Source: JAWWPY01 sp963822825 (GTDB taxonomy: Bacteria; Actinomycetota; Actinomycetes; Streptosporangiales; Streptosporangiaceae). Taken from it: DNA of 64,000 nt. How positions within the stretch are numbered: position 1 is the first letter of the stretch; every line of letters starts with the position of its first letter. The stretch is from positions 62,001 to 126,000 of the forward strand of contig CAWGIW010000014.1 of NCBI GenBank assembly GCA_963822825.1, read 5' to 3'. Positions 9,400-18,076 of this stretch are shown here, in pieces. Below the pieces are notes generated by a model that saw only the letters and a program-made list of their open reading frames with translations, was not told where the DNA came from and did not search any database. The position numbers and the translations under genes were made by a program.

Positions 9400-9734
9400 G
9401 AGTCTCCTCCCAGCAGCGGGATCCGCTTGACGAGCGCGCCGCGGTCCGTGGTGGCCAGCTCGAACTCCCCGCTGGGGCGGACCGCCCCTGGCGCGGCCTC
9501 CTGGCAGCGGCCGCAGGCCGTACAGGCGCCCACGTCGAACACGAGTACATCGCCGTCGCGGCGCAGCGCGTGGCTCGGGCACACCCAGCACAGCAGCTCC
9601 GCGACCTGCGGGGACAGAGCCTCCGCGCGGAACGAGGGCGGCGTGGGCAGCGCTGCCGCCGAACTCTCCGGGCGGCCCGGGTAATGCGTGGTGACGACGC
9701 CGCGGCGCAGCCCTCGCAGGAACCACAGCGGCAT
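9396..9734 (-). CDS. hyfH: HyfH-like ferredoxin subunit
   Basis: This 112-residue protein starts MPLWFLRGLRRGVVTTHYPG, matching the start of the left fusion protein (MWPLRGLRDGVLTTRWPARP). It contains CWVCP near residue 50 and CTACGRC near residue 70, enough for one [4Fe-4S] cluster. The usual second ferredoxin cluster of NuoI is absent: after CGRC the sequence reads QEAAP where a CP would be expected. A strong GGAGGAGG ribosome site lies before the ATG, and the gene follows the large subunit after 16 bp. It probably wires the small subunit to an unknown soluble electron carrier. Confidence 0.88.
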   Translation of the reverse strand: MPLWFLRGLRRGVVTTHYPGRPESSAAALPTPPSFRAEALSPQVAELLCWVCPSHALRRDGDVLVFDVGACTACGRCQEAAPGAVRPSGEFELATTDRGALVKRIPLLGGDS

Positions 9735-9750
9735 GGACGCTCCTCCTCCT

Positions 9751-11289
9751 TCAGCGGGCCGTGCCCGCGACGGTCAGCCAGAAGCTGGCCTCGATGATGG
9801 GAATGTCGGTGAACACGTTCTGCGACCGGCAGGCGTCGTCGAAACCGCGCCAGTTCCGCACCGAGGCGGGACGCAGCCGGGCCCGGGTGATCCGCCCGCC
9901 GTCGTCAAGCTCGACCCAGGCCAGCGCCTCGCCGCGGGGTGACTCGGCCCAGCCCAGCCCGGTTCCCGCAGTGGCGGGCAGCGCTGCCATCCCGGCCCCG
10001 GTGCCGTCGTCGAGCAGGTCGCCGATCAGCCTGACCGACTCGGCGGCCTCGTCGAGCATCACCTGGAACCGGGCTAGGACATCACCGGTGCCGCGGACCG
10101 ATGGCGCCGACGGATGTTCCTGATAGGGCGGCATCGGGTGATCCACGCGGGAGTCGATCGGCTGGCCGGACGCGCGGGCCACCGGGCCGACCAGGCCGAG
10201 CCGCAGCGCCTGCTCCGGCGTGACGATCCCGGTCGCCTCCAGCCGGTCCATGAAGGAGTTGGTCGAAAGCAGGGCATCAGCCGCTTGGCGCAGTTCGCCG
10301 TACGCGCCGGGCAGCCCGGCGCGCAGCGCCTCGGCATCCGGGGCCCGGGTGACGCCACCCGCTTCCACGACACCGAACAGGTAACGGTGACCGAAGGTCA
10401 CCGCGTTGAGGCGCAGCAACCGCTCCAGCGCGATCTCGGCGGCGGACTGGCCGACCGAGAGCCCGGTGGCCTGGCCGAGCGCCGCGATGGCCGCCGCGTG
10501 GTTGTACAGCCGCTCGAGTTCCAGCGCGACGGCCCGGGTCCTGGCCGCAGGCCCGGGGGGCGCCGCACCGAGGGCCGCCTCCACCGCGGCCGCGAACGAC
10601 CAGCTCACCCCGACGGCGCTGAGCCCCTCGGTGCGCTGCACGCGGAACATCGCCTCGCGGGGCGTGGTGCCACGCAGCCGGTATTCGATACCGCGGTGCT
10701 TGTGCCAGGTGAACAAGTACAGGTCGACGACTTCCTCACCGCTGGTGACCAGGCCGTAATAGAGAGATTCCACTCCCACCTGCCGGACCGGGCCGAATGG
10801 GAACTCGAACGCGTCCCCGCCGACAGCATGCGGCATGTGGACTTCAGCGGGCGGCTCCGGGGGCTGATGGCCGAGGCGCGGGAAGTCGGGCCCGGCGTGC
10901 GGCGGCAGGACCATCCTGTTGAGCGGCTTGGCGTTGGCCGGCCGGATGCCGAACTGCTCGTAGATCTCGCATTCCTCGGCGAACGCGGCAGGCGCGATGT
11001 CAGACAGCGGTGGGTACTCCCCGTCTGCCACCTCCGACTCCGTGACGAGGTACTGCCGGTCGGCGTCCAGCGCCCAGACCAGGCGCAGGGTGACCGGGTC
11101 GCCGTCGGCGGCGAACACGTCGGCCAGCCGCGCGCTGCCACTGGTGGCCAGTTGATGCACGCCCTCCTCAAGGACGCCAACCGGGACGACGGCGGTCAGG
11201 GTCCCCCGGTCGTCCTGACGGGGGGCGCCGGCGGCGAGGGCGAGGAGCCCGCTGATCGCGCTGGCGGACCCGCGTTCCACGGCGGTCAT
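9751..11289 (-). CDS. hycE: Hydrogenase-related large subunit without NiFe ligands (right copy)
   Basis: This protein of about 512 residues is a NuoC-NuoD fusion. The ATG at 11289 overlaps the stop of the upstream antiporter gene. NuoC-like residues include EECEIYEQFGI, and NuoD-like residues include TWHKHRGIEYRLRG. The first metal motif reads QRTEGLSAVGV, with Glu and Ser where ERVCGIC has cysteines. The C-terminal motif reads IIEASFWLTVAG in place of DPCxxC. It therefore cannot bind the NiFe site in the known way. Both copies in the window share the ERTEG/QRTEG and EASF replacements, which shows the loss predates their divergence. The substrate is unknown; quinone-type or purely conformational coupling are the family-level possibilities. 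Confidence 0.88.
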   Translation of the reverse strand: MTAVERGSASAISGLLALAAGAPRQDDRGTLTAVVPVGVLEEGVHQLATSGSARLADVFAADGDPVTLRLVWALDADRQYLVTESEVADGEYPPLSDIAPAAFAEECEIYEQFGIRPANAKPLNRMVLPPHAGPDFPRLGHQPPEPPAEVHMPHAVGGDAFEFPFGPVRQVGVESLYYGLVTSGEEVVDLYLFTWHKHRGIEYRLRGTTPREAMFRVQRTEGLSAVGVSWSFAAAVEAALGAAPPGPAARTRAVALELERLYNHAAAIAALGQATGLSVGQSAAEIALERLLRLNAVTFGHRYLFGVVEAGGVTRAPDAEALRAGLPGAYGELRQAADALLSTNSFMDRLEATGIVTPEQALRLGLVGPVARASGQPIDSRVDHPMPPYQEHPSAPSVRGTGDVLARFQVMLDEAAESVRLIGDLLDDGTGAGMAALPATAGTGLGWAESPRGEALAWVELDDGGRITRARLRPASVRNWRGFDDACRSQNVFTDIPIIEASFWLTVAGTAR

Positions 11290-12764
11290 GTGATCGCCGC
11301 CATGGAGTGCATGATCGCCGTGTTCAGGCCCGCCGGGATCCACAAGCCGAGCACCAGGAGCGTGACGAGGCCCACGGCCAGCGGGGCGACCCCCGCCCAG
11401 CGCACCGCGCGGCCGCGGTAGGGATCCGGCGGCGGCGACGGTGACTCCCCGGTCGCCATCCCGGCCGTGGTCCGCGCGAACGCGATGAACGCGACGGCGA
11501 GCAGGCCGAGCAGCAGCAGTGGGAGAACCGGGCTGGCCTGCGCGAAACCGGCCCGGACAATGGTGAATTCGGACAGGAACAGGCCGAACGGAGGGGACCC
11601 GAGGACCGCGAACGACCCGAGCAGTAGCGCCCCGCCGGTGAACGGCACCGCCGCCAGCAGGCCGCGGACCTGCCCGGCTTCCTTTGTCTTGTAGCGGAGT
11701 GCCACATCGCCGCTGCCCAGGAACAGGACGGCCTTGGCCACGGCGTGGTTCAGGGTGTGCAGCAAAGCCCCATACAGCCCGAGCACGCCACCGAAGCCGA
11801 GCGCGACCGCGATGATCCCCATGTGCTCGACCGACGAGTACGCGAACAAGCGCTTGTAGTTACCTCTCCTGATCATGAACAGGACCCCGATCACGACCGA
11901 GGCGAACCCGAAGGCCAGCAGGACGCCCCGGGGGTAGGTCTCGCCCAGCCGGGCCCGGGCGATAGCCAGGAAGCGGATGATCGCGTACATGCCGGTATTG
12001 AGCAGGGCGGCCGACAGCATTGCGCTGGCCGGGCTCGGCGCCTCGGCGTGCGCGTCGGGCAGCCAGGTGTGCATGGGCGCCAGGCCGACCTTGGTGCCGT
12101 AGCCGACCACGGCCAGCAGGAAGGCCAGGCGGAGCGGCTGCGGGGCCAGGGCGTGCGCGTGGGCGAACAGGTAGGGCCAGGTCAGGCGTAGGTTCGAGGT
12201 CAAGTGCAGGGCGCTGCCCGCGTAGAACAGGTACAGGGTGCCGGCCAGCGCGATCGTCACGCCGAGTGAGCTGATGATCACGTATTTCCAGGCGGCCTCC
12301 AGCGAGCGCGCTCTGCCCTCCAGCCCGACAAGCGCGGCGCTGGCCAGCGTGCTGGCCTCTACCAGGACGAACAGCAGCCCGAGGTTGCCGGTCTCCAGGG
12401 AGGCCAGCATGAGGGACGCGAACAGGCCGAAGAACACGAAGTACAGCCGGACCTGGAATCCGCTGAACGTTCCGGCGTCTTCCTCGGCCGATACGTACGC
12501 GATGGAGCCCACCGCGGCCAGCAGCGTGACCCCGCTGACGGTGAGCAGGAAGAAGCCGCTCAGGGGGTCCACGTACAGGAAGCCGCCAGCGCCCTGCAGC
12601 GGCGCCCGGTGCAGCTGCGCAGCCAGCAGGATGACCGCCGCCGTCAGCGATACGGCCGCCCCGGCCGCCCCGGCGCTTCCCGCCACCCGGGCCCGGGCGC
12701 CGGCCAGCGCGGCGACCAGGCCGGCCAGCGGGCCGGCCACGATGAGGATCGCCAGCGCGGTCAT
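11286..12764 (-). CDS. hycQ: HyfF/HycQ-like antiporter subunit
   Basis: This 492-residue multi-pass membrane protein has about 14 predicted helices and belongs to the complex I antiporter family. It contains LFVLVEASTLASAALVG (TM5 glutamate), GYGTKVGLAPMHTWLPDAHAEA (TM7 lysine), AYSSVEHMGIIAVALG, and HTLNHAVAKAVLFLGSGD (TM12 lysine). It overlaps the genes on both sides by 4 bp. The C-terminus matches the partial gene at 2-634 in general layout, but the long loop of that gene is shorter here. It should translocate protons across the plasma membrane. Confidence 0.9.
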   Translation of the reverse strand: MTALAILIVAGPLAGLVAALAGARARVAGSAGAAGAAVSLTAAVILLAAQLHRAPLQGAGGFLYVDPLSGFFLLTVSGVTLLAAVGSIAYVSAEEDAGTFSGFQVRLYFVFFGLFASLMLASLETGNLGLLFVLVEASTLASAALVGLEGRARSLEAAWKYVIISSLGVTIALAGTLYLFYAGSALHLTSNLRLTWPYLFAHAHALAPQPLRLAFLLAVVGYGTKVGLAPMHTWLPDAHAEAPSPASAMLSAALLNTGMYAIIRFLAIARARLGETYPRGVLLAFGFASVVIGVLFMIRRGNYKRLFAYSSVEHMGIIAVALGFGGVLGLYGALLHTLNHAVAKAVLFLGSGDVALRYKTKEAGQVRGLLAAVPFTGGALLLGSFAVLGSPPFGLFLSEFTIVRAGFAQASPVLPLLLLGLLAVAFIAFARTTAGMATGESPSPPPDPYRGRAVRWAGVAPLAVGLVTLLVLGLWIPAGLNTAIMHSMAAIT

Positions 12765-13435
12765 CCGCGCAGCCCTCTCAGCTCGCCCGCGCTGGCTTCA
12801 GCCAGCTGCCGGGCCAGGCCGGACACGAACACCAGCATGATCAGGACGCCGGCGGCGATGTCGAGGAAGATGCCCGCCTCCACGATGAACGGGAAGGTCG
12901 CCACCAGGGTGATCGCGCCGAGGAACACACCGTTTTCGACGATGAGCCAGCCGATCAGCTGGGCGACCGTGTGCCGGCGGACCACCATGGCCAGCGCGCC
13001 GAGCAGGATCACCGCGGTGGACAGCGGCACCACGGCCGCGGCCACCACGCCCCGGGGAATCAGTTCGGGACGGGTGACGAGGTAGGCGAACGCGGTGAGC
13101 GCGCCGCCGGCGATCAGTGAGGTGGACAGGCCGGTGGAGATGGCCGTGTCGCGGCTGAGGGCCAGCCGTCGCACCAGCAGCCGGCGGGTGGCCACCGGGA
13201 TCCCGATCCCCTTGACCGCGAGGGTGAGCACGGCGAGAATCCACAGCTCGATGCTGTGGAACGTCCACGCGGCGACCGCCGCGGCAAAGGACAGCACCAC
13301 CGACTGGGCGCCGTAATAGGCCACGTAGCGGTTGAACAGCTTGGAGCCCAGGCAGGCGAACGCCAGCAGCAGGATCAGCACCCCGGACAGGTCGAGCAGC
13401 ACCCCGGCCGGGTTGGTTGCAGCGAGTTTCTCCAC
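12761..13435 (-). CDS. hycP: HyfE/HycP-like membrane subunit
   Basis: This 224-residue protein has about six hydrophobic helices, consistent with HyfE, the NuoK-like subunit of energy-converting hydrogenases. The GTG at 13435 follows the stop of the NuoH-like gene after 3 bp, and the end overlaps the next gene by 4 bp. The motif LIGWLIVENGVFLGAI carries the buried glutamate that NuoK-type subunits use in proton transfer. The assignment rests on this motif, the size and the operon position. Confidence 0.85.
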   Translation of the reverse strand: MEKLAATNPAGVLLDLSGVLILLLAFACLGSKLFNRYVAYYGAQSVVLSFAAAVAAWTFHSIELWILAVLTLAVKGIGIPVATRRLLVRRLALSRDTAISTGLSTSLIAGGALTAFAYLVTRPELIPRGVVAAAVVPLSTAVILLGALAMVVRRHTVAQLIGWLIVENGVFLGAITLVATFPFIVEAGIFLDIAAGVLIMLVFVSGLARQLAEASAGELRGLRG

Positions 13436-13438
13436 GCC

Positions 13439-14389
13439 TCACGCTCCGATCACGTACGAGGTGGCGATGCCGACGAGGGCGAGCAGGAACGCCGCGCCGA
13501 GGAACTCCGCGATCCGGAAGAAGCGGAGCTTCGCGAATGAGGTGTCGATCACGACGATCGCGAGCCCGCACAGCGCGAGCTTGCCGAGCAGCACGGGGAT
13601 CGCGAGCAACGCGCTGGGCACGTCGCTGGAGGTGCCCAGTCCCCAGGGGATGACGAAGACGTTCATGAAGATCGACGACAACAGGAACAGCTTCATCCAG
13701 CTGCCCCACTTCACCAGCGCGTACTCCCGGCCCGAGTACTCCAGCACCCGGCCTTCCTCGATCATCGAGATCTCGGTGGACCCGCCCGGGTTGTCGATCG
13801 GAATCCGGCCGTTCTCGACAAGCACAATCATGAAAAACGCCACCAGGCCGAGCAGGTGAGTGGGCAGCACCAGCACGTACGGGGAGGCGGCGATGGCGTG
13901 GTTCATCAGGTAGGGGTTGTCGGACGCGGACACCGCCCCGACCGTGAAGAACACCAGGATCAGCGCGGGCTCGGCCATGCTGCCGATCCAACTGGCCCGG
14001 CTCGCGCCGAGCCCGCCGTACGGGCTCGCCGTGTCCAGGCCGGCCAGCGAGATCACGAAGCTGGCCAAGGCGAGGACGAACGCGCCGCCGATCAGGTCGG
14101 CCAGGAACGCCAGTGGCAGGGGCGTGCTGGTGATCACGGGGACGATCACGGACACCGTCAGGTAGCAGGCGAACGCCACGAACGGGGCACCGCGGAAGAC
14201 CCAGGACGCCTGGTCGCTGACGGCGCTGCCCTTGCGCAGCAGCTTGGCCAGGTCCCGGTAGGGCTGCAGCACGCTCGGCCCGCGCTTGGAGCCGACCGCT
14301 GCCTCAGCCCGGGCCAGCGCCCCGGCATAGAGAGGGGCTACGGCCAGGACCACGAGGCTCTGCAGGAACTGGATGAACAGAGGTCCCAC
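13439..14389 (-). CDS. hycD: HyfC/HycD-like (NuoH-like) membrane subunit
   Basis: This membrane protein of about 316 residues is the NuoH homologue that anchors the soluble arm. Recognisable motifs are KRGPSVLQPYRDLAKLLRKG near the N-terminus and ENGRIPIDNPGGSTEISMIEE in the conserved cytoplasmic loop, which lines the quinone-entry region in complex I. About eight helices are visible. The GTG at 14389 is preferred because GGAGG lies five bases before it; an in-frame GTG at 14401 is the alternative. It is the first gene of the right-hand operon. A 180-bp gap separates it from the USP gene upstream on the same strand and may hold the operon promoter. Confidence 0.9.
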   Translation of the reverse strand: MGPLFIQFLQSLVVLAVAPLYAGALARAEAAVGSKRGPSVLQPYRDLAKLLRKGSAVSDQASWVFRGAPFVAFACYLTVSVIVPVITSTPLPLAFLADLIGGAFVLALASFVISLAGLDTASPYGGLGASRASWIGSMAEPALILVFFTVGAVSASDNPYLMNHAIAASPYVLVLPTHLLGLVAFFMIVLVENGRIPIDNPGGSTEISMIEEGRVLEYSGREYALVKWGSWMKLFLLSSIFMNVFVIPWGLGTSSDVPSALLAIPVLLGKLALCGLAIVVIDTSFAKLRFFRIAEFLGAAFLLALVGIATSYVIGA

Positions 14390-14581
14390 CCGCGCCTCCA
14401 CCTGTCGTCCCGACGTCCGTAACGCCTGTACAGGTAGAGGCCATCAGCCTGGCCGCAGGAGCCGGGCGGTACGCGAGCCTCATCGCGTGATGCGAAATCA
14501 CGATACACCGGCCGCCCGGCATTTGCCCGGAGCGGGGCGCCGGCTCCCCGGAGGCGCCGAAGCCTCGCCGGGGCGCCGGCG

Positions 14582-15042
14582 TTACTGCGCGCTGAGCAGG
14601 AGGACCGGTATCCTGCTTGACTTCGCCGCGGCCTCCGCCGCATGGCCGAGCTTGTGGTGGAGCAGGCCGCCGTCACCGTTACGTCCGAGCACAAGCAGAT
14701 CGAAGCCATGCTCGTCGGCATAATCGCAGATCGACCGGGCCACCTGCGGGCCCTCCGCGATCCGCAGGCTCAGCCGGGCCCGTGAGATCGCCGCGAGCGA
14801 CTCCCTGACGAGCTCGAAAACCCGTTCTGCGCGATCAGCATCTGCTGACTCAGCTCCGCAACACCGCGCTCCCATTCCAGGCGCGGCGGCGAAGGCACGA
14901 TCGCGAGGGCAACCACATGGCCCGACTCGTCGCCGACGACGGCGGCCGCAGCCCGCAGCGCCGCCATGGCATCAGCCGAGGCATCCCAGGCGACGAGCAC
15001 CTCTACGGAATCGGCGGTGTGCGACATCGGCGGACTGATCAC
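14582..15042 (-). CDS. Universal stress protein (frameshifted)
   Basis: Two overlapping frames together make one USP. The first starts near 15042 (GTG, or ATG at 15027) and reads VEVLVAWDASADAMAAL. The second ends at 14582 with LAAISRARLSLRIAEGPQ and DYADEHGFDLLVLGRNGDGG and IPVLLLSAQ. The shift lies between about 14830 and 14875. Restoring one base would give a protein of about 150 residues, closely related to the USP at 6240-6686. It lies upstream of the right-hand hydrogenase-related operon in the same direction, and may be its first gene. Confidence 0.75.
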
Positions 15043-15419
15043 GGCTGGTATGGGAGCGGAAACATCACAGCCTCCACTCCCCCGGAACCCGGGTAGGAGT
15101 CTCCGCTCGCCGCTGGCGTCAACGAGGTACGTCAGCGATTACCGGCGAGCCTCCTTGCTGCAGATTTTGTGATGCACACCACACGTGCAGACAAGCATGC
15201 CAGCTTCGCTCCTCCTGGCCTGCCAGCGTGGCGTCGGCCTAGGATGGCGCCAAGCGCTCGCCGCCCGGCTGGGACTGCCGGTGCGGCCGCTGGCCGGCGG
15301 TGGACCCCGCCGGGGCCGCGTTCACGCGGCCGATCCGCCACCTGGCCAATGGGTCCTGCCCCTGGACGATCGGGAGGTGGGACGGTGGTTGAGTCTTGTC
15401 TGCGTGTCTGGCGGCCGGC
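15043..15419. other. Intergenic region, no supported gene
   Basis: This is the divergent region between the frameshifted USP and the enolase. Open frames here lack ribosome sites and recognisable domains. A G/C-rich stretch precedes enolase, and a GGGAGG at 15372-15377 lies too far from the likely ATG at 15420 to be its ribosome site. Confidence 0.5.
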
Positions 15420-16694
15420 ATGACCGGGGTGCGGGTCACCGAGGTGTCGGCACTGGAGATCCTGGACTCCCGCGGCCGCCCTACGCTGCAGGTGGCGGTG
15501 ACGTTCTCAGATGGCACCAGCGGCCTGGCCGGCGTGCCGTCCGGTGCTTCAACCGGCCGCCGCGAAGCGGCCGAGCGCCGCGACGGCGATCGGGGCCGGT
15601 ATGGCGGCCTGGGGGTTCTCGCTGCGGCTGAGTCGGTCCAGGGGGAGATCGCCGACCTCCTGCGCTCTGCGGACTGGCAGGATCTGGAGCAGCTCGACGA
15701 TGCGCTCATATCCCTGGATGGCACGCCGGACAAGTCCCGGCTGGGGGCCAATGCGATCACCGGGGTGTCGATGGCCTGCGCGCGGGCCTTCGCCGCGGGC
15801 TCTGGAAGGCCGCTCTGGGATTGGCTCACCCCCCACGCTGTCGCCGCGCGGCTGCCCGTCCCGCACTTCAATGTGATCAACGGCGGGGCGCACGCACCCA
15901 ACCGGCTGGACTTCCAGGAGTTCATGATCGCGCCGCTCGGCGCGCCGTCCCTTCCGGAGGCCGTGCGGGCCGGAGCCGAGGTCTACGCCGCGCTACGCCG
16001 GCTGCTCGCGGACTCCGGCCACTCCACCGGGCTCGGAGACGAGGGCGGCTTCGCCCCCGAGGTGAGCGAGCCCGAGGAGATCTTGCGGCTCCTGACCCTG
16101 GCGATCGAGGCAGCCGGGTACACGGCCGGCCCGGACGGGGTCTCCATCGCCCTGGACCCGGCGGCCAACGGGTTCCGCGAGGACAGCGGCCGGTACCGGG
16201 TCGGCGACCAGAAGCTCACCAGCGACGAGCTGATCGAGCGGTACGCCGACATCGTGACCCGGTTCCCCGTGTGGAGCATCGAAGACGGGCTCGCCGAAGA
16301 CGACTGGACGGGCTGGCAGCGACTCACCGAGCGGCTCGGCACGACGGTGCAACTGGTCGGGGACGACATCTTCGTCACCAACCCGGTCATCATCACCGAC
16401 GCGGTCGCCGACGGAATCGGCAACGCCGCCCTGATCAAGGTCAACCAGATCGGCACCGTCAGCGAAACCCTGCGAGCGATGACCATCTGCCGGATAGCCC
16501 GCTACGCGCAGATGATCTCCCACCGGTCCGGGGAGACAACCGACACGTTCATCGCGGACCTCGCCGTCGGCACCGGCTGCGGGCAGATCAAGACCGGAGC
16601 ACCAGCGCGCGGTGAGCGGGTGGCCAAGTACAACCGGCTAGCCGAGATCGCCGCGGCCACGCCCAGGCTGCCCTACGGGCTGGCAAAGACCTGA
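15420..16694 (+). CDS. eno: Enolase
   Basis: This 424-residue cytosolic enzyme interconverts 2-phosphoglycerate and phosphoenolpyruvate. Family motifs are complete: ALEILDSRGRPT at the N-terminus, GLGDEGGFAPEV, SIEDGLAEDDW, VGDDIFVTNP, LIKVNQIGTVSETL (catalytic lysine) and SHRSGETTDTFIADLAVG near the C-terminus. The ATG at 15420 gives the usual length; an in-frame TTG at 15396 would add eight residues. It stands alone, beside USP and hydrogenase-related genes rather than glycolytic genes. The N-terminal loop reads GRPTLQVAV where most enolases have GNPTVEV, so it may be a second, divergent enolase copy in this genome; that cannot be settled from the window. Confidence 0.93.
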   Translation: MTGVRVTEVSALEILDSRGRPTLQVAVTFSDGTSGLAGVPSGASTGRREAAERRDGDRGRYGGLGVLAAAESVQGEIADLLRSADWQDLEQLDDALISLDGTPDKSRLGANAITGVSMACARAFAAGSGRPLWDWLTPHAVAARLPVPHFNVINGGAHAPNRLDFQEFMIAPLGAPSLPEAVRAGAEVYAALRRLLADSGHSTGLGDEGGFAPEVSEPEEILRLLTLAIEAAGYTAGPDGVSIALDPAANGFREDSGRYRVGDQKLTSDELIERYADIVTRFPVWSIEDGLAEDDWTGWQRLTERLGTTVQLVGDDIFVTNPVIITDAVADGIGNAALIKVNQIGTVSETLRAMTICRIARYAQMISHRSGETTDTFIADLAVGTGCGQIKTGAPARGERVAKYNRLAEIAAATPRLPYGLAKT

Positions 16695-16859
16695 TCCGCG
16701 GAGCATCGCGCCCGTATCTGGTGCCGTGCCGGCGATCTCCATGGCCCGGGCCCCAGGACTGGCGCATCGGCCGTCTGGGCGACCTGGCGACCCGCCGGCG
16801 GTGGCCCGTGTTGCCCGCCTGGTGACGCGGCAGTCTTGGGAACGGCCGCTGCCCCGGGG

Positions 16860-16927
16860 TATTGTTTCAGGCAACGGCGGAGGGGCTCGCCGTCCAAATC
16901 GCGGGCATGCCGCCAACGGTCCCTGCC
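16860..16927 (+). promoter_or_regulatory. Candidate structured RNA leader, copy 1
   Basis: A TATTGT hexamer at 16860-16865 could be a -10 box. Eight bases later comes a hairpin at 16874-16893, stem ACGGCG/CGCCGT with an eight-base loop GAGGGGCT. A 20-base block at 16908-16927 is identical to one in copy 2. Loop bases AGGGG (16881-16885) can pair with TCCCT (16920-16924), which would form a pseudoknot. The element ends just before the GGAGG and GTG of the helix-turn-helix gene at 16947. GCCGCC at 16909-16914 could also pair with the ribosome-site region GGCGGAGG. Confidence 0.5.
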
Positions 16928-16946
16928 ATATGGCGGAGGCTGACGC

Positions 16947-17915
16947 GTGCGCGATGAAGGCACTGCTGCCCGTGCGGGGTGCCCACATGCACGCGGTGTT
17001 TGGCGGCGACCCGGTCGGAACACCGGCGGCTCAGCAGACCTGCCCGCTGCGGAATGCGGCCGGGCGGCCGACCTGCCGGGCGCGGCACTGCCGGAGCGGG
17101 TTACCCATCTGTATACCTGCCGGGGACTGTCCACCTACGAGATCGCAGCGGTTGTGGGCATCAGCCGGCAGCGAGTTGGCCGGGTGCTGCGCGCGGCGGG
17201 CGTTCCTGTCAAGCCGCGCGGTGCAGGGCGGCGACGCCGGGCTGCCCGCCCGGACCTTGACCAGCTCATGGCCGATCTGTACCTGCGGTTTGGGCTGGAC
17301 TCGATCCGGATCGCCGAGCTGCTGGGCGTTCCCGGGCGTACCGTGCGGCAGCGGCTGCGCTCGCTGGGCGTGCCGATGCGCAGCCGCGGCGGATTCAGCC
17401 GGGAGGACCGGCTCTCGGTCCCGGCGGAGGCCATTGCCACGTTGTATGTGCGTTCCGGTCTTTCCGCGCGGCAGGTAGGCGAGATCTTCGGTGTGTCGCA
17501 CCGGATCGTGCTGCGCACCGCGCACGACCTGGGACTGCCGGTGCGCGTCGGCGGGCCACCTGCGCGCAGCGGGCCGGAGGAGATTGAGCTGGTAGAGGCC
17601 CTCTATGCCGACCCGGCCGTCCGGCATACGCTGCGGCGCCACGGCGTGCCCGAAGTTCCGCCCGGCGGCCCGATCTGGCAGCGGTTCCCGGTTGCGTTGC
17701 AAGTCACTCCCGAACTCGCCGAGGAACTCTACGTCTCATGCGGACTCGGGCTACACCACATCGAGCTGCTGACCGGCCAGGCCGCTGCGACCGTCGGCCG
17801 GGAACTCGTCAACAGCGGCGTCGAGCTCAGGCACGCGGGCGGACGATCACCGTTTCTCCGCCGGTGGCGCATGGGGGCAGCAAGCACCGGGCAGCAAGCA
17901 CGGCTGCGGGCATGA
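16947..17915 (+). CDS. Protein with four helix-turn-helix-like repeats
   Basis: This 322-residue protein starts at GTG 16947, six bases after GGAGG. From about residue 50 it contains at least three clear, and probably four, copies of a roughly 45-residue unit of the form LY...GLS..EIA...GVS...V...L...GVP. Clear copies are CRGLSTYEIAAVVGISRQRV, RFGLDSIRIAELLGVPGRTV and RSGLSARQVGEIFGVSHRIV; a degenerate one is CGLGLHHIELLTGQAAATV. These resemble sigma-70 region 4 or resolvase-type DNA-binding helices strung in series. No catalytic domain is visible. It probably binds DNA at an extended site. It is preceded by an RNA-like leader shared with the GTPase gene downstream, so the two may be controlled together. 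Confidence 0.6.
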   Translation: MRDEGTAARAGCPHARGVWRRPGRNTGGSADLPAAECGRAADLPGAALPERVTHLYTCRGLSTYEIAAVVGISRQRVGRVLRAAGVPVKPRGAGRRRRAARPDLDQLMADLYLRFGLDSIRIAELLGVPGRTVRQRLRSLGVPMRSRGGFSREDRLSVPAEAIATLYVRSGLSARQVGEIFGVSHRIVLRTAHDLGLPVRVGGPPARSGPEEIELVEALYADPAVRHTLRRHGVPEVPPGGPIWQRFPVALQVTPELAEELYVSCGLGLHHIELLTGQAAATVGRELVNSGVELRHAGGRSPFLRRWRMGAASTGQQARLRA

Positions 17916-18076
17916 GCCACCGGCTGGCCGGCGCATGACGGGCAGACCTGGCCTGGTGACCGGCGACGGCCCGCGCCCTGACTATGCCCGGCCGGGACCC
18001 GTCCAGGCCAGAACGCGGGCGGGGCTTTCCGCGTTTCTCGCTCGGCGTGCGCCGGGTGGCGGCGGTTCATCGGCAC

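Noticed and set aside
650..11289. Active NiFe hydrogenase operons
   Set aside because: All four NiFe-binding cysteines are missing from both large subunits, and no maturation genes are present.
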